In this document: in pieces, positions 52,681-59,372 of the stretch
Position numbering within the stretch: position 1 is the first letter of the stretch
Layout of the letters: every line of letters starts with the position of its first letter
Assembly: GCF_002210345.1 (NCBI RefSeq)
Contig: NZ_MWQI01000005.1
Coordinates: 148,430-212,429, forward strand
Direction of reading: 5' to 3'
DNA from: Fibrobacter sp. UWB4
Lineage (GTDB): Bacteria > Fibrobacterota > Fibrobacteria > Fibrobacterales > Fibrobacteraceae
DNA: 64,000 bases
The notes under the pieces: generated by a model
The model's database searches: none
What the model was told of the DNA's origin: nothing
What the model saw: the letters and a program-made list of their open reading frames with translations, nothing else
Made by a program: the position numbers and the translations under genes

Positions 52681-53271
52681 GTGGAAAACAGAGTATTAGT
52701 TATAGGCGATGAATTATTCGGGCCCAAGGGCGAAGCGGCGAACCGTTTTGTGGAAGCCGTGCTGTGCCGGGAACCCAGCCGACCTATACAGTTTTCCGTA
52801 AATGTGCCAATTGCGGTCTCGTTATCACAAATCAAGGCGCGTCTTTCTTCCGATGTCATTGGCAAAAATGCCGGCCGCATAATTATGGGGCTTGGGCTTC
52901 GTGAACTGAACCACGGCGGTACCGATGGCGCCTCGATAGCCTCGCTTTATGAAACGCTTATAAATGAACTCGTGAACAAGACGCAGTCCCGACTCTTTTT
53001 GCTCACGATTCCCCCGGAAATGTTTCCGATTGCGGTGAGCGAAGTGGAATACCTAAATACGATGATTCGTGAAGTCTGCGATACGAATGCTCCCCGCGTG
53101 GTACTCCTCGATTTTGCGAGGTTTGCCGAGACTTTCAAGGAAAAGCAGATGGAACGCGGCAAGTTCGGACGCTCCCTCTTTATGGAAGATGGCGAAGCGA
53201 CATCGCTTTGCAGCATGCTTTTAGCGCTGTATTTGCAGGACAAACTTGTAGAAGATTTAAAGGAGATGTAA
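52681..53271 (+). CDS. Hypothetical protein, possibly SGNH-hydrolase-like fold
   Basis: A 196-residue protein starting with GTG, 9 bases after the TusA-domain gene. RVLVIGDELFGP at the start and IIMGLGLRELNHGGTD in the middle recall blocks I and III of SGNH/GDSL hydrolases. The nucleophilic Ser expected after GD is Glu here, so either the likeness is chance or catalysis is lost or changed. LFLLTIPPEMFP and VVLLDFARFAE resemble alternating beta-alpha units. No signal peptide is seen. It is closely followed (2 bases) by a small zinc-ribbon-like gene. Confidence 0.65.
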   Translation: MENRVLVIGDELFGPKGEAANRFVEAVLCREPSRPIQFSVNVPIAVSLSQIKARLSSDVIGKNAGRIIMGLGLRELNHGGTDGASIASLYETLINELVNKTQSRLFLLTIPPEMFPIAVSEVEYLNTMIREVCDTNAPRVVLLDFARFAETFKEKQMERGKFGRSLFMEDGEATSLCSMLLALYLQDKLVEDLKEM

Positions 53272-53273
53272 TT

Positions 53274-53615
53274 ATGGGTCTTTTTGACAATCGTTTTGCT
53301 AGTAAGAATGCGGCCATGAGCCGTGCGTTCTCCATTGATTCTGAAAAGGATAAGCAGAAACGCAACACTGCGCGTGAGCCTGCCGCCCCCAAGATGGGCA
53401 TCTGCGACAAGTGCCACAAGGAGGCGCTTTTGCGCACTTACCGCTCCCGTGAAATGTCCATGTCCGACGGGGCCGCAAGTTTTGGGACGGTGGTCAAGCA
53501 CCTTTGCGAAGATTGTGCACCCAAGTCCAAGCGCTTTGAAGATGCAAGCGTCCCGCCGATGGACAAAAAGCAAGTCAAGAACCTTATGCGCTCCGCAAAG
53601 AAGGGACTGCTGTAA
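53274..53615 (+). CDS. Small protein with CxxC-CxxC (zinc-ribbon-like) motif
   Basis: A 113-residue basic protein. CDKCHKE and LCEDCAPK, about 33 residues apart, form a four-Cys set that could bind zinc. The N-terminal part is charged and disordered (SEKDKQKRNTAREP), and the C-terminus is Lys-rich. AAAGGAG lies before the ATG at 53274. The family is not recognised. It is the third gene in a likely operon with the TusA-domain protein. Confidence 0.75.
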   Translation: MGLFDNRFASKNAAMSRAFSIDSEKDKQKRNTAREPAAPKMGICDKCHKEALLRTYRSREMSMSDGAASFGTVVKHLCEDCAPKSKRFEDASVPPMDKKQVKNLMRSAKKGLL

Positions 53616-53705
53616 AATATATTTTATAAAAAAATCTTACCCCCCTTAACGAAATTGGGGTAAATTCCTAAATTTGGGTCTCGATTTACAATATGGAGAC
53701 CTTAA

Positions 53706-55610
53706 ATGTCTGATATTCGCGCCAAGGAATCCGTCAAACAATATTTGGCTGGTATCGTCTCGACAATCACCCCGGAAATCGTCCGCTCTGTAAAGCGCGG
53801 CTACACTCGCAAGGATTTCACTAGCGACTTGATGTCGGGCTTGATCGTTGGCATTTTGGCTCTCCCCTTGGCGATTGCGTTTGCTATCGCTTCTGGCGTG
53901 GGTCCGGAACAGGGGCTTTACACGGCCATTATCGCGGGCTTCATCATTTCGCTGTTGGGTGGTTCCCGCTTCCAGATTGGCGGCCCGACGGGCGCATTCA
54001 TCGTGATTGTCTACGGCATTGTGAGCCAGTACGGTTACGATGGCCTTGCTTCGGCAACGCTCTTGGCCGGTATCTTCCTCGTCATTTTTGGTCTTGCTAA
54101 GTTCGGTGCGATTATCAAGTTCATCCCGTATCCGGTGACGGTCGGTTTTACGGCGGGTATCGCTATTATTATTGCGCTTGGTCAGGTGCCGAACTTCTTC
54201 GGACTTACGTTTGCGGGCGCTGACCCGGCTGACGCTGTTGGCAAAATCAAACTTTATGTTTCTTCTTTCGGTTCCATGAACGTCTATTCCGTGATTGTGG
54301 GCGTTGTCGCTCTCGCGGTCTGCATTTTGTGGCCGAAGATTACTACGAAGGTTCCGGGTTCCCTCATTGCGATTATCGTTGCAACGGTGATGGTGAAGGT
54401 CCTTGGCTGGGATGATCCGGTGAACGGTCACGGTGTAGTGACGATTGGTATGAAGAACCACATCCCGAGCGGATTCCCGGTGCCGCACCTCCCGAACATC
54501 AGCCTCGAAATGATGCAAAAGGTGTTCCAGCCGGCACTTACGATTGCCATGCTCGGCGCTATCGAATCGCTCCTTTCTGCAGTGGTGGCTGACGGTATGA
54601 CGAGTACCAAGCACCGCTCCAACACGGAACTTTTCGGTCAGGGTGTCGCTAACATCTTGAGCCCGATTTTTGGCGGTATCCCGGCTACGGGTGCTATCGC
54701 CCGTACCGCAACGAACATCCGTAACGGTGCCGTGAGCCCGATTTCTGGCCTTGTTCACGCAGTCGTTCTTTTGCTCATTATGCTCGTGCTCGGTAAGTAT
54801 GCCGAAATGATCCCGATGGCAGCCCTTGCCGCTGTGCTTTTCCAGGTGGCGTTCAACATGTGCGGTTACCGCAGCGTGATCAAGATGTTCAAGGCTCCCA
54901 AGAGCGATGTGACGGTGATGCTTGTCGCGTTCTTCCTCACGGTGATTATCGACCTTACGGTCGCTATCGAAGTGGGCGTCCTCCTTGCTGCAGTGCTTTT
55001 CATCAAGCGCATGAGCGATGTCGCCGAAGTCGAAGCCGTTTCTTCTGCCTTGAAGGATGACGATGACGAAGCAGCCCGCAATTCTCTCGGCCGCCAGGTG
55101 CCGAAGGGTGTGCTTGTGTATGAACTTGCCGGTTCGCTCTTCTTTGGTGCGGTGGACAAGTTCAAGGAAACGATGAACCGCATTTCCGAAAAGCCGAAGA
55201 TCTTGATTTTGCGCATGCGTAGCGTCTCTAGCATCGACGCCGCCGGTATCAATATGATTGAAGACTTGCTCAAGCGTTGCAAGAGCGAAGGTACGCAGCT
55301 TCTCTTGAGTGGTGTGCATGCCCAGCCGGTGGTGGCTTTGACCCGTGCCGGAGTGCTTGCCCAGCTTGGCGAAGAGAACGCTCTCGGTAACATTGATGCG
55401 GCCCTCAACCGCGCCCGCGAACTTCTTGGCCTCCCGATTGTGGATGCCTCCCAGGAAGAACAGAAGGCTCCGACCGTGTCTTGGGAAAAGAGCCTCGACA
55501 AGCCGTGGATGCCGGAAGAATCGAACGCCGCCGTGGCAGAAGAAACTCCGGAAGTCATTGCCGAACGCATGATGGATGAACCCATCAAGAAGATTGAAGA
55601 ACGTAAGTAA
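53706..55610 (+). CDS. SulP-family anion permease with STAS domain
   Basis: A 634-residue inner membrane transporter. There are about 12-14 membrane segments with the SulP blocks LMSGLIVGILALPLAIAFAIASG, GGSRFQIGGPTGAF and GGIPATGAIARTATNIRNGA. A C-terminal STAS domain is at about residues 465-560 with SSIDAAGINMI. A 50-residue Glu/Ala/Pro tail follows. Family members carry sulfate, bicarbonate or other anions; the substrate cannot be read from sequence. GGAG lies 8 bases upstream. The inverted repeat TTACCCC..GGGGTAA (53638-53663) stands between the previous gene and this one. Confidence 0.92.
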   Translation: MSDIRAKESVKQYLAGIVSTITPEIVRSVKRGYTRKDFTSDLMSGLIVGILALPLAIAFAIASGVGPEQGLYTAIIAGFIISLLGGSRFQIGGPTGAFIVIVYGIVSQYGYDGLASATLLAGIFLVIFGLAKFGAIIKFIPYPVTVGFTAGIAIIIALGQVPNFFGLTFAGADPADAVGKIKLYVSSFGSMNVYSVIVGVVALAVCILWPKITTKVPGSLIAIIVATVMVKVLGWDDPVNGHGVVTIGMKNHIPSGFPVPHLPNISLEMMQKVFQPALTIAMLGAIESLLSAVVADGMTSTKHRSNTELFGQGVANILSPIFGGIPATGAIARTATNIRNGAVSPISGLVHAVVLLLIMLVLGKYAEMIPMAALAAVLFQVAFNMCGYRSVIKMFKAPKSDVTVMLVAFFLTVIIDLTVAIEVGVLLAAVLFIKRMSDVAEVEAVSSALKDDDDEAARNSLGRQVPKGVLVYELAGSLFFGAVDKFKETMNRISEKPKILILRMRSVSSIDAAGINMIEDLLKRCKSEGTQLLLSGVHAQPVVALTRAGVLAQLGEENALGNIDAALNRARELLGLPIVDASQEEQKAPTVSWEKSLDKPWMPEESNAAVAEETPEVIAERMMDEPIKKIEERK

Positions 55611-55713
55611 TAATTTCGTACGAAGTATATAAACTTCGTGCGGGTTTATTGGGTGAATTTTATCAAATTTTCTGATTTTTCGTAAATAAATTTTTAAAAA
55701 AGCCTTTTGATTT

Positions 55714-55902
55714 TTGAAAAAAAAAGTTAAATTAAGTTTCGTAGGAGCTTATTCTACAATTTACGAGATGAGAATGGGATACTGGGAAGAAAATCGTTAC
55801 TCTGATGAAGACCCAAAGCGGACTGCTTTTGAGGAATTCGTCGTAAATTTTGTGGTTGCCTTTAGCGGCTCCGCTCTACTGTTCCTTGTGAACATCATGT
55901 AA
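55714..55902 (+). CDS. Possible small membrane protein
   Basis: A 62-residue frame starting at TTG, with a C-terminal hydrophobic segment (FVVNFVVAFSGSALLFLVNIM). An intrinsic terminator follows directly after the stop, which supports a real short transcript. Against it, there is no ribosome site; a start at an internal ATG (55768) would leave about 44 residues. Treat as tentative. Confidence 0.35.
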   Translation: MKKKVKLSFVGAYSTIYEMRMGYWEENRYSDEDPKRTAFEEFVVNFVVAFSGSALLFLVNIM

Positions 55903-55908
55903 AACCTT

Positions 55909-55938
55909 AAATTTCCTGCTTTCGCGGGATTTTTTTAT
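55909..55938 (+). terminator. Intrinsic terminator
   Basis: TTCCTGC-TTTC-GCGGGA followed by TTTTTTT, placed just after the possible small membrane protein; it may also serve the SulP gene. Confidence 0.8.
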
Positions 55939-56040
55939 TTAAACCCGTCCGACATTATTCCGACTTGGAACTTTCCTGTTTGGACTTTGCTATAGAAAAT
56001 ATTTTTAGCGCACCCCTGAATTATCGGGTACATTTATAGA

Positions 56041-56241
56041 GTCGGTGGTAGCCCACTGACAACTTTGGAAGAAGGGGAAGCGTTAGGGTGTTTGGTTTGG
56101 GATGCTTGGATTGATTGGTGTGTGTGGACATTGCGTGTGAGTTCTGTCGCAGTAGAGACTGCGATTCGGGAATGAAAGATGATGAGAGGCCTCACCGCAA
56201 TGTAAAAAATCCGCCGGAGATTTCTCCGACGGATTTTTTTC
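56041..56241 (+). ncRNA. Candidate structured small RNA with its own terminator
   Basis: No gene fits this stretch, yet it is full of pairing. GTCGGTGG pairs with CCCACTGAC at the 5' end. A long stem ACATTGCG-t-GTGAG (56128-56141) pairs with CTCAC-CGCAATGT (56191-56203) and encloses TCGCAGT-AGAG-ACTGCGA (56147-56164). Then comes an intrinsic terminator, AATCCG-c-CGGAGA-TT-TCTCCG-a-CGGATTTTTTT (about 56208-56240). It does not look like tmRNA, RNase P, 6S or SRP RNA to me. No good promoter was found upstream. The terminator could also serve the minus-strand gene ending at 56351. Confidence 0.45.
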
Positions 56242-56259
56242 TATATGAATGTCGCTACG

Positions 56260-56345
56260 GTTGTCATGCCCGACTTGAACTCTTTGATCACTTAGTGCTT
56301 TAGCACTTATGTGAGCATGATCCGCGTATGGGGAGTGCATTTCCT
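56260..56345. repeat. Intergenic palindromic repeat, uninterrupted version
   Basis: TTGTCATGCCCGACTTGAAC, then CTTTGATCACTTAGTGC-TTTA-GCACTTATGTGAGC, then ATGATCCGCGTATGGGG. This is the simple form of the element that is split by another repeat at 40441-40640. Confidence 0.65.
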
Positions 56346-56350
56346 TCTTG

Positions 56351-57184
56351 TTAATGCTTGAAAATGGCGATGTGCTTGTTCTTGGCGGGGCGACCGAGCA
56401 AATCGAAGTCCTTTGATTTTGCCGGATTCATTTTCGGATGGCGTTTGCCAGATATAATGGCTGTGGAGTATTTTTCACTGGGGACGAAGAATATGGTGAA
56501 CGTGCTTTGGTAACCTCCGAGAATCTTTTCGGTGGCGGTAAGCGTGTCGCCCCTCATTTCGTATTCGTAGGTGGCGTAAACTTTGTTTTGGGGGTAATCG
56601 TCGTATTCGTAACACTTGCTTTCGTTTGCTGAGTCACGAACGATATAGGCCTTTATTCCTGATTCGGTTGTGTATAAAGTATCGTTTCGGATGTAAACTC
56701 TGTGTTCGTAGGAATCAATATTCCCGCTTTCATAAAGATAAGATACGGTGTAGTAGACGGAGTCCTTAGTTTCGTAAATCAAGTATTCAATAACTGGTGG
56801 ATTGCCCTTGCCTTCTTGGCGGACTCTTTTGAAATCGCCCTCTTGTGTAATGGTGGTCTTGACTCCATAGGCTTCAAGAGTTAACTCTTCTGGACTTAGG
56901 ACTTTGATTTCCCAATTGTCGGAGCCGTGTTCTTTGGTGTAAGTCTTGGCACTGTCAACATGAGTGCCTGTGTAGTAATACTTGTTGTTGTCGAACTCTG
57001 TGCTATGGCTAGTGTCCGCATAATGGAGGTAAATGCTGTCTACAAAAAAATTCTTGTAAATCGCTGTTGTAGGCTCACTAGAATTTGGATATTCTTTGGC
57101 GAAAATGTCAAAGGTGGAACGGAGGCAATCGATAGCGAATGCGTTCAATGCTCCCAAAGTAATGATAAGGATAAGTTTTTTCAT
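56351..57184 (-). CDS. Exported hypothetical protein
   Basis: A 277-residue protein with a signal peptide (MKKLILIITLGALNAFA). The mature part is rich in Tyr, Thr, Ser and Asp and looks beta-stranded (KVYATYEYEMRGDTLTATEK), with two or three Cys. The last 20 residues read DFDLLGRPAKNKHIAIFK. A 'DLLGR' element close to the C-terminus is reminiscent of type IX secretion tails in Bacteroidota and Fibrobacterota, an inference only. It is monocistronic; a terminator of the upstream gene separates it from sufD. Confidence 0.7.
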   Translation of the reverse strand: MKKLILIITLGALNAFAIDCLRSTFDIFAKEYPNSSEPTTAIYKNFFVDSIYLHYADTSHSTEFDNNKYYYTGTHVDSAKTYTKEHGSDNWEIKVLSPEELTLEAYGVKTTITQEGDFKRVRQEGKGNPPVIEYLIYETKDSVYYTVSYLYESGNIDSYEHRVYIRNDTLYTTESGIKAYIVRDSANESKCYEYDDYPQNKVYATYEYEMRGDTLTATEKILGGYQSTFTIFFVPSEKYSTAIISGKRHPKMNPAKSKDFDLLGRPAKNKHIAIFKH

Positions 57185-57211
57185 ATAGAAGAATATACAA
57201 AATCTTATCTG

Positions 57212-57243
57212 CTAAAACAAAAGAAGGCGACCGAAGCCGCCTT
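57212..57243 (-). terminator. Terminator downstream of sufD
   Basis: On the minus strand AAGGCGGC-TTCG-GTCGCCTT, with a TTCG tetraloop, is followed by CTTTTGTTTT. It lies about 300 bases after sufD, beyond a set of repeats. Confidence 0.7.
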
Positions 57244-57249
57244 TTTATC

Positions 57250-57520
57250 TTTTTGTCATTCCACTTCGTGGCCTGACTTGTTCGCCTCGGATATAGAAAC
57301 ATGCAAGCATGTTTCTGCATCGTTCGGCTCCTTTGTCATTCCCGCCTCCGAGCGGGAATCACCATCTCGTATAAAAGAGGAGATGCCCGATCAAGTCGGG
57401 CATGACACGTTTGACCTCGTCATCCTGAGCAACGCGAAGACAACCTCAAAAGGCGAGAGTCGCAGCCATACTCGTATGGATATGACCGAGCCGAAGAGGT
57501 TGGGGCTTGTCCCCATCCAG
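57250..57520. repeat. Cluster of intergenic repeats downstream of sufD
   Basis: In order: a palindrome GAAACATGC-AA-GCATGTTTC (about 57296-57315); a TCATTCCCG..CGGGAAT hairpin (57332-57367); an inverted TGCCCGA..TCGGGCA hairpin (57379-57406); and a variable-palindrome element (57452-57515). That last element has GGCGAGAGTCGC, palindrome CCATAC-TC-GTATGG, scaffold TATGACCGAGCCGAAGA and hairpin TGGGG-CTTGT-CCCCA. No gene is present. Confidence 0.75.
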
Positions 57521-57540
57521 TGATATCTTGAATAGCGTTC

Positions 57541-58575
57541 TTAGAGCGAACTCATCAGTCGCTTTTTGGCGGGACTGTCTGGGAGCGGCAGGAATGTCTC
57601 TTGTGCGAACGAACGCATGAGCATTTCCTGGGCGGCCTTTTTCGGGATGCCGCGGCTCACGAGGTAGAACATCTGTTCTGCATCGAGTTCGCCGACAGTG
57701 TTGCCGTGGGTGCATTCCACGTCGTCGTGATAAATCTTGAGGACCGGCTTCACGGAGACGCTAGCATCTTCGCTCAAGAGGATCGTGTTCACGAGCTGGC
57801 TCGAATTGACGCCTGTGCAGTCGTAACCGACGATGACGCTTCCGTCGTAGCTCACGTGTGCTGAACCAGAAAGCAGGTTGCGGGCAAGCTGGGTGCTTGT
57901 GGTGCGCGGGGCTTCGTGGTAAATTGTGAGGCGGCTGTGCTGCGAGGCTTCGCCATCGAGAACGTGGAGGCTTCTGTAATCGAAGTTCGCGCCTTCACCT
58001 TTGAGGTGGCATTCGACGCTCACGCGGCCGATGGCGGTGTCGCGGCAGATGCTAGAGAATCGGACGGTGGAGCTTGCGGCTTGGTTGATGTTGAAATGCC
58101 TAAAGCGGAGCGGCAAATCGCAGGCCGGGTTTGCAAAGAAGATTTCCACGTCGGCATCTTCGCCAACGTTGATGTCGAAGCGCTCGGCGGCAACGTCGTG
58201 CGAGACCTTGTTGTCGAGAATTTCGAGGCTCACCTTGGCGCCTTTGCCGATGTCAAGGACGGTGTGCCCAAAGTCGTTGTTGCACTTGAGCATGGCCATT
58301 TCGGCTGCGCCGGCCACGATTTCGCGAATCATGGGGCGGGCCTGGTTTGCAATCGGGAGGAGGGCTGCGAAGTCGGTTTCTTGGTTGGCCGGGGTTGCTG
58401 CCGGGGAAGTCATTGGGGCTGCCGCAAAATTCGTGCCCATGAATTCCGGTGTCGGGATTTTGGCGACCGGGAAGAACGACCAAAGTTCGTTATTGCGGCG
58501 AGGCATGCCGAGTTCGCGGAGGCGTGCTATCGCCTGTTCCGCGGTGGGCAAGTTCTGTATAAATTCAGCGTTCAT
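57541..58575 (-). CDS. sufD: Fe-S cluster assembly protein SufD
   Basis: A 344-residue SufB/SufD-family beta-helix protein that forms the SufBCD scaffold with the ATPase SufC. The C-terminal block VKPVLKIYHDDVECTHGNTVGELDAEQMFYLVSRGI is the hallmark of the family, with conserved Cys and His. The N-terminus has a helical region (NNELWSFFP). It is shorter than E. coli SufD (423 residues). It follows sufC by 15 bases. SufB and the desulfurase SufS are not in the window. Confidence 0.93.
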   Translation of the reverse strand: MNAEFIQNLPTAEQAIARLRELGMPRRNNELWSFFPVAKIPTPEFMGTNFAAAPMTSPAATPANQETDFAALLPIANQARPMIREIVAGAAEMAMLKCNNDFGHTVLDIGKGAKVSLEILDNKVSHDVAAERFDINVGEDADVEIFFANPACDLPLRFRHFNINQAASSTVRFSSICRDTAIGRVSVECHLKGEGANFDYRSLHVLDGEASQHSRLTIYHEAPRTTSTQLARNLLSGSAHVSYDGSVIVGYDCTGVNSSQLVNTILLSEDASVSVKPVLKIYHDDVECTHGNTVGELDAEQMFYLVSRGIPKKAAQEMLMRSFAQETFLPLPDSPAKKRLMSSL

Positions 58576-58590
58576 TATGCGTCCTCGCAG

Positions 58591-59340
58591 TTACTTGGCT
58601 TCTTCGATCCAGTCGTAGCCTTGATCTTCGAGCTTGAGGGCAAGTTCCGGGCCACCGCTCAAGATGATTTTGCCGTGACGGAGCACGTGAACGTAAGTGG
58701 GCTTGATGTAGTCCAAGAGGCGCTGGTAATGCGTTACAAGAATCACTGCCTTTTCGGGCGACATGATGTGATTGATGCCGTTTGCCACGATGCGGAGGGC
58801 GTCAATGTCGAGGCCGGAGTCCGTTTCGTCGAGGAAGCTCACCTTCGGGTCGAGAACGGCCATCTGGAGGATTTCGTTGCGCTTCTTTTCGCCACCGCTC
58901 ATGCCGTCGTTCACGCCGCGTTCACGATAGCGGTCGTCCATTTCGAGCAAGTCCATCTTTTCTTCGCAGAGCTTCTTGAAGTCTTCGTCGCTCATTTCGG
59001 GCTGGCCGAGGTAGGCGCGCTTGCTGTTGAGTGCCATCTTCAAGAATTCGACATTGTTTACGCCCGGAATTTCGGTCGGGTACTGCGTGCTGATGAAAAG
59101 GCCGGAATTAGCGCGTTCGTTGATTTCCATTTCGAGCAAGTTCTTGCCGTCAAGTTCTACGGTACCGCCATCAACATGGTAAGCGGGGTGACCTGCAATC
59201 ACTTTGGAGAGTGTGCTTTTGCCGGAACCGTTCGGGCCCATGATGGCGTGGACTTCTCCCGGCTTGACCTCGAGATTGATCCCTTTCAGGATTTGGGTGC
59301 CGTCTTCGATACTTGCTTTAAGGTTCTTGATGGATAACAT
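58591..59340 (-). CDS. sufC: Fe-S cluster assembly ATPase SufC
   Basis: A 249-residue ABC-type ATPase of the SUF system. Walker A is GPNGSGKST (residues 35-43). The signature is MSGGEKKRNEILQMA, Walker B is VSFLDETDSGLDIDAL (the SufC-specific form), and the switch is VTHYQRLL. It binds SufD/SufB and drives cluster assembly in the cytoplasm. AGAGG lies 6 bases before the ATG. It is preceded by dnaG with a 32-base gap. Confidence 0.97.
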   Translation of the reverse strand: MLSIKNLKASIEDGTQILKGINLEVKPGEVHAIMGPNGSGKSTLSKVIAGHPAYHVDGGTVELDGKNLLEMEINERANSGLFISTQYPTEIPGVNNVEFLKMALNSKRAYLGQPEMSDEDFKKLCEEKMDLLEMDDRYRERGVNDGMSGGEKKRNEILQMAVLDPKVSFLDETDSGLDIDALRIVANGINHIMSPEKAVILVTHYQRLLDYIKPTYVHVLRHGKIILSGGPELALKLEDQGYDWIEEAK

Positions 59341-59372
59341 ATTTCCTCTTTAATTTTAAAATCTTGTTGGGC

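Noticed and set aside
56041..56241. Known housekeeping RNA (6S, SRP, RNase P, tmRNA) as identity of the structured region
   Set aside because: The conserved GAGGAAAGTCC-type RNase P core, the SRP GGAAG..AGCAG loop, a tRNA-like 3' end, and the terminal closing stem of 6S are not seen.
56083..56340. 85-codon minus-strand open frame over the candidate RNA and repeat
   Set aside because: It crosses a terminator and a dispersed repeat and has no ribosome site.
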